A stretch of 64,000 bases of DNA from an uncultured Leifsonia sp. Its GTDB lineage: Bacteria > Actinomycetota > Actinomycetes > Actinomycetales > Microbacteriaceae. Where the stretch lies: positions 1-64,000 of the forward strand of contig NZ_CAMFLC010000007.1 of assembly GCF_945957465.1 (NCBI RefSeq). Direction: 5' to 3'. The notes beneath the pieces were generated by a model. That model did not search any database. It worked only from the letters and a program-made list of their open reading frames with translations, and was not told where the DNA came from. A program made the translations under genes and the position numbers. Shown one piece after another: positions 63,304 through 64,000 of this stretch (position 1 is its first letter; each line of letters begins with the position of its first letter).

Positions 63304-64000
63304 TCACAGACTCGCCAGCGGAGCCTCCGGGTCGGACGCCCACTCGTTGAGCGAACCGTCGTAGACCGTGACGTCGTGGCGGCCGAGGACGGCGAGCGCG
63401 AGCGCGTCCGCGGCGGCGGCGATACCACCTCCGCAATAGGCGATGATCGGGTCGGGAGAGGCGAGCACGTCGGCGAAGAGCTCGCGCAGTTGGGCACGGG
63501 GCAGGAACGCGTTCGTCGCCCGGTCCACCAGCCGCAGAGCGGGCGCGCTCACGCTGCCCGGGATGTGCCGGGCCGCGAAGTCACGCGGGGCGGTGCCGCA
63601 GACCAGCGTTCCCCGGCGTTCGCCGGAGAGGAGGGCTGCAACGTCGTCCGTGTCGCTCCAGAAGCCGCTGAGCTCGGCGGCCGGGAAGGCGTCTGCCGCG
63701 ACCGGCGCGACCTCGCCGGTCTCGAGCGGGCGGTCCTCGCCGCTCCATTTGGTGACACCGCCGTCGAGCACGGCGACCCGGTCGTGCCCGAACGAACGGA
63801 ACAGCCACCAGAGCCGCGACGCCCACTGCCCGACGGAGGCGTCGTAGATCACGACGGTGGTGTCGGCGCCGACGCCGAGCGCGGCGGCCGCGTCCGCGAA
63901 CGCCGCGGCGGTCGGACGGGTGAACGGGAACCGCCCGGACGGGTCGCTGAAGGGGTCGAGCAGATCGGCGAAGACGGCACCGGGCAGGTGTCCCGCGCGG
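63304..64000 (-). CDS. Sulfurtransferase (two-domain rhodanese), 5' part beyond the window
   Basis: About 232 C-terminal residues. Part of the N-terminal domain (GHLPGAVFADLLDPF, IYDASVGQWASRLWWLFRSFGHDRVAVLDGG, shown in parts) and the C-terminal domain with RHIPGSVSAPALRL and the active loop IIAYCGGGIAA. A second rhodanese besides the one at 33621, with a CGGG loop instead of CGSG. The start lies outside the window. Confidence 0.92.
   Translation of the reverse strand, partial: RAGHLPGAVFADLLDPFSDPSGRFPFTRPTAAAFADAAAALGVGADTTVVIYDASVGQWASRLWWLFRSFGHDRVAVLDGGVTKWSGEDRPLETGEVAPVAADAFPAAELSGFWSDTDDVAALLSGERRGTLVCGTAPRDFAARHIPGSVSAPALRLVDRATNAFLPRAQLRELFADVLASPDPIIAYCGGGIAAAADALALAVLGRHDVTVYDGSLNEWASDPEAPLASL

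Overview
The window is high-GC, gene-dense DNA of an actinobacterium. The best guess is Microbacteriaceae (Leifsonia/Microbacterium-like). This rests on many GTG starts, short intergenic gaps, homologues typical of that family, and a class I ribonucleotide reductase whose R2 subunit has the Phe-for-Tyr radical site known from Tropheryma. It reads as core chromosome: no prophage, integrase, IS element, CRISPR array or plasmid gene was found. No gene-free stretch exceeds 300 bases.

Layout. 1-5.4 kb: a truncated FMN alpha-hydroxy-acid dehydrogenase behind a FadR-family regulator with a double TGGTCGGACCA operator, two MFS transporters and an ArsR-like regulator. 5.4-9.2 kb: a large SF1-helicase/endonuclease-like protein that has lost the Walker A lysine and Walker B glutamate. 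9.2-14.1 kb: mscL, a Ser/Gly-tailed zinc-ribbon protein, 5-formyl-THF cyclo-ligase, galU, rimJ and a GlpR-like membrane protein, in the same order as the mycobacterial mscL...Rv0996 block but without moeA/glp, then tRNA-Ala(CGC). 14.2-18.8 kb: LysE exporter, its ArgP/LysG-type regulator, and a kinase-M23-aminotransferase fusion. 18.9-29.6 kb: membrane proteins, a peptidase, an acyl-CoA dehydrogenase, an SDR and a membrane protein each beside a TetR regulator with visible operators, an aldo/keto reductase, a DUF559 nuclease-fold protein and an MFS exporter.

29.6-33.5 kb: nrdAB behind two NrdR boxes. The redox-active C-terminal CESC tail of NrdA is out of frame, in a 25-codon reading frame overlapping the nrdA stop. 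33.6-38.5 kb: rhodanese, cysteine synthase, an FMN monooxygenase and a histidine-ammonia-lyase homologue lacking the Ala-Ser-Gly MIO triad. 39.3-42.0 kb: a complete polar amino-acid ABC importer. 42-64 kb: SDR, HrpA helicase, acyl-CoA ligase, aldo/keto reductases, a DUF255 protein, an aminodeoxychorismate-lyase-like enzyme, acylphosphatase, a methyltransferase, a phosphodiesterase, a MalT/LuxR-type giant regulator, a DksA/TraR zinc-finger protein, glutathione peroxidase and a second (truncated) rhodanese.

Two window-wide patterns stand out. First, about 19 genes begin exactly six bases after a -10-like hexamer (mostly TAnnnT), the signature of leaderless mRNAs; this pattern also settles several starts. 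Second, long inverted repeats sit at gene 3' ends and fall into at least four sequence families (here called alpha, beta, gamma, delta), each occurring two or three times in 64 kb. They may work as bidirectional terminators, but the recurrence of their sequences suggests a dispersed repeat.
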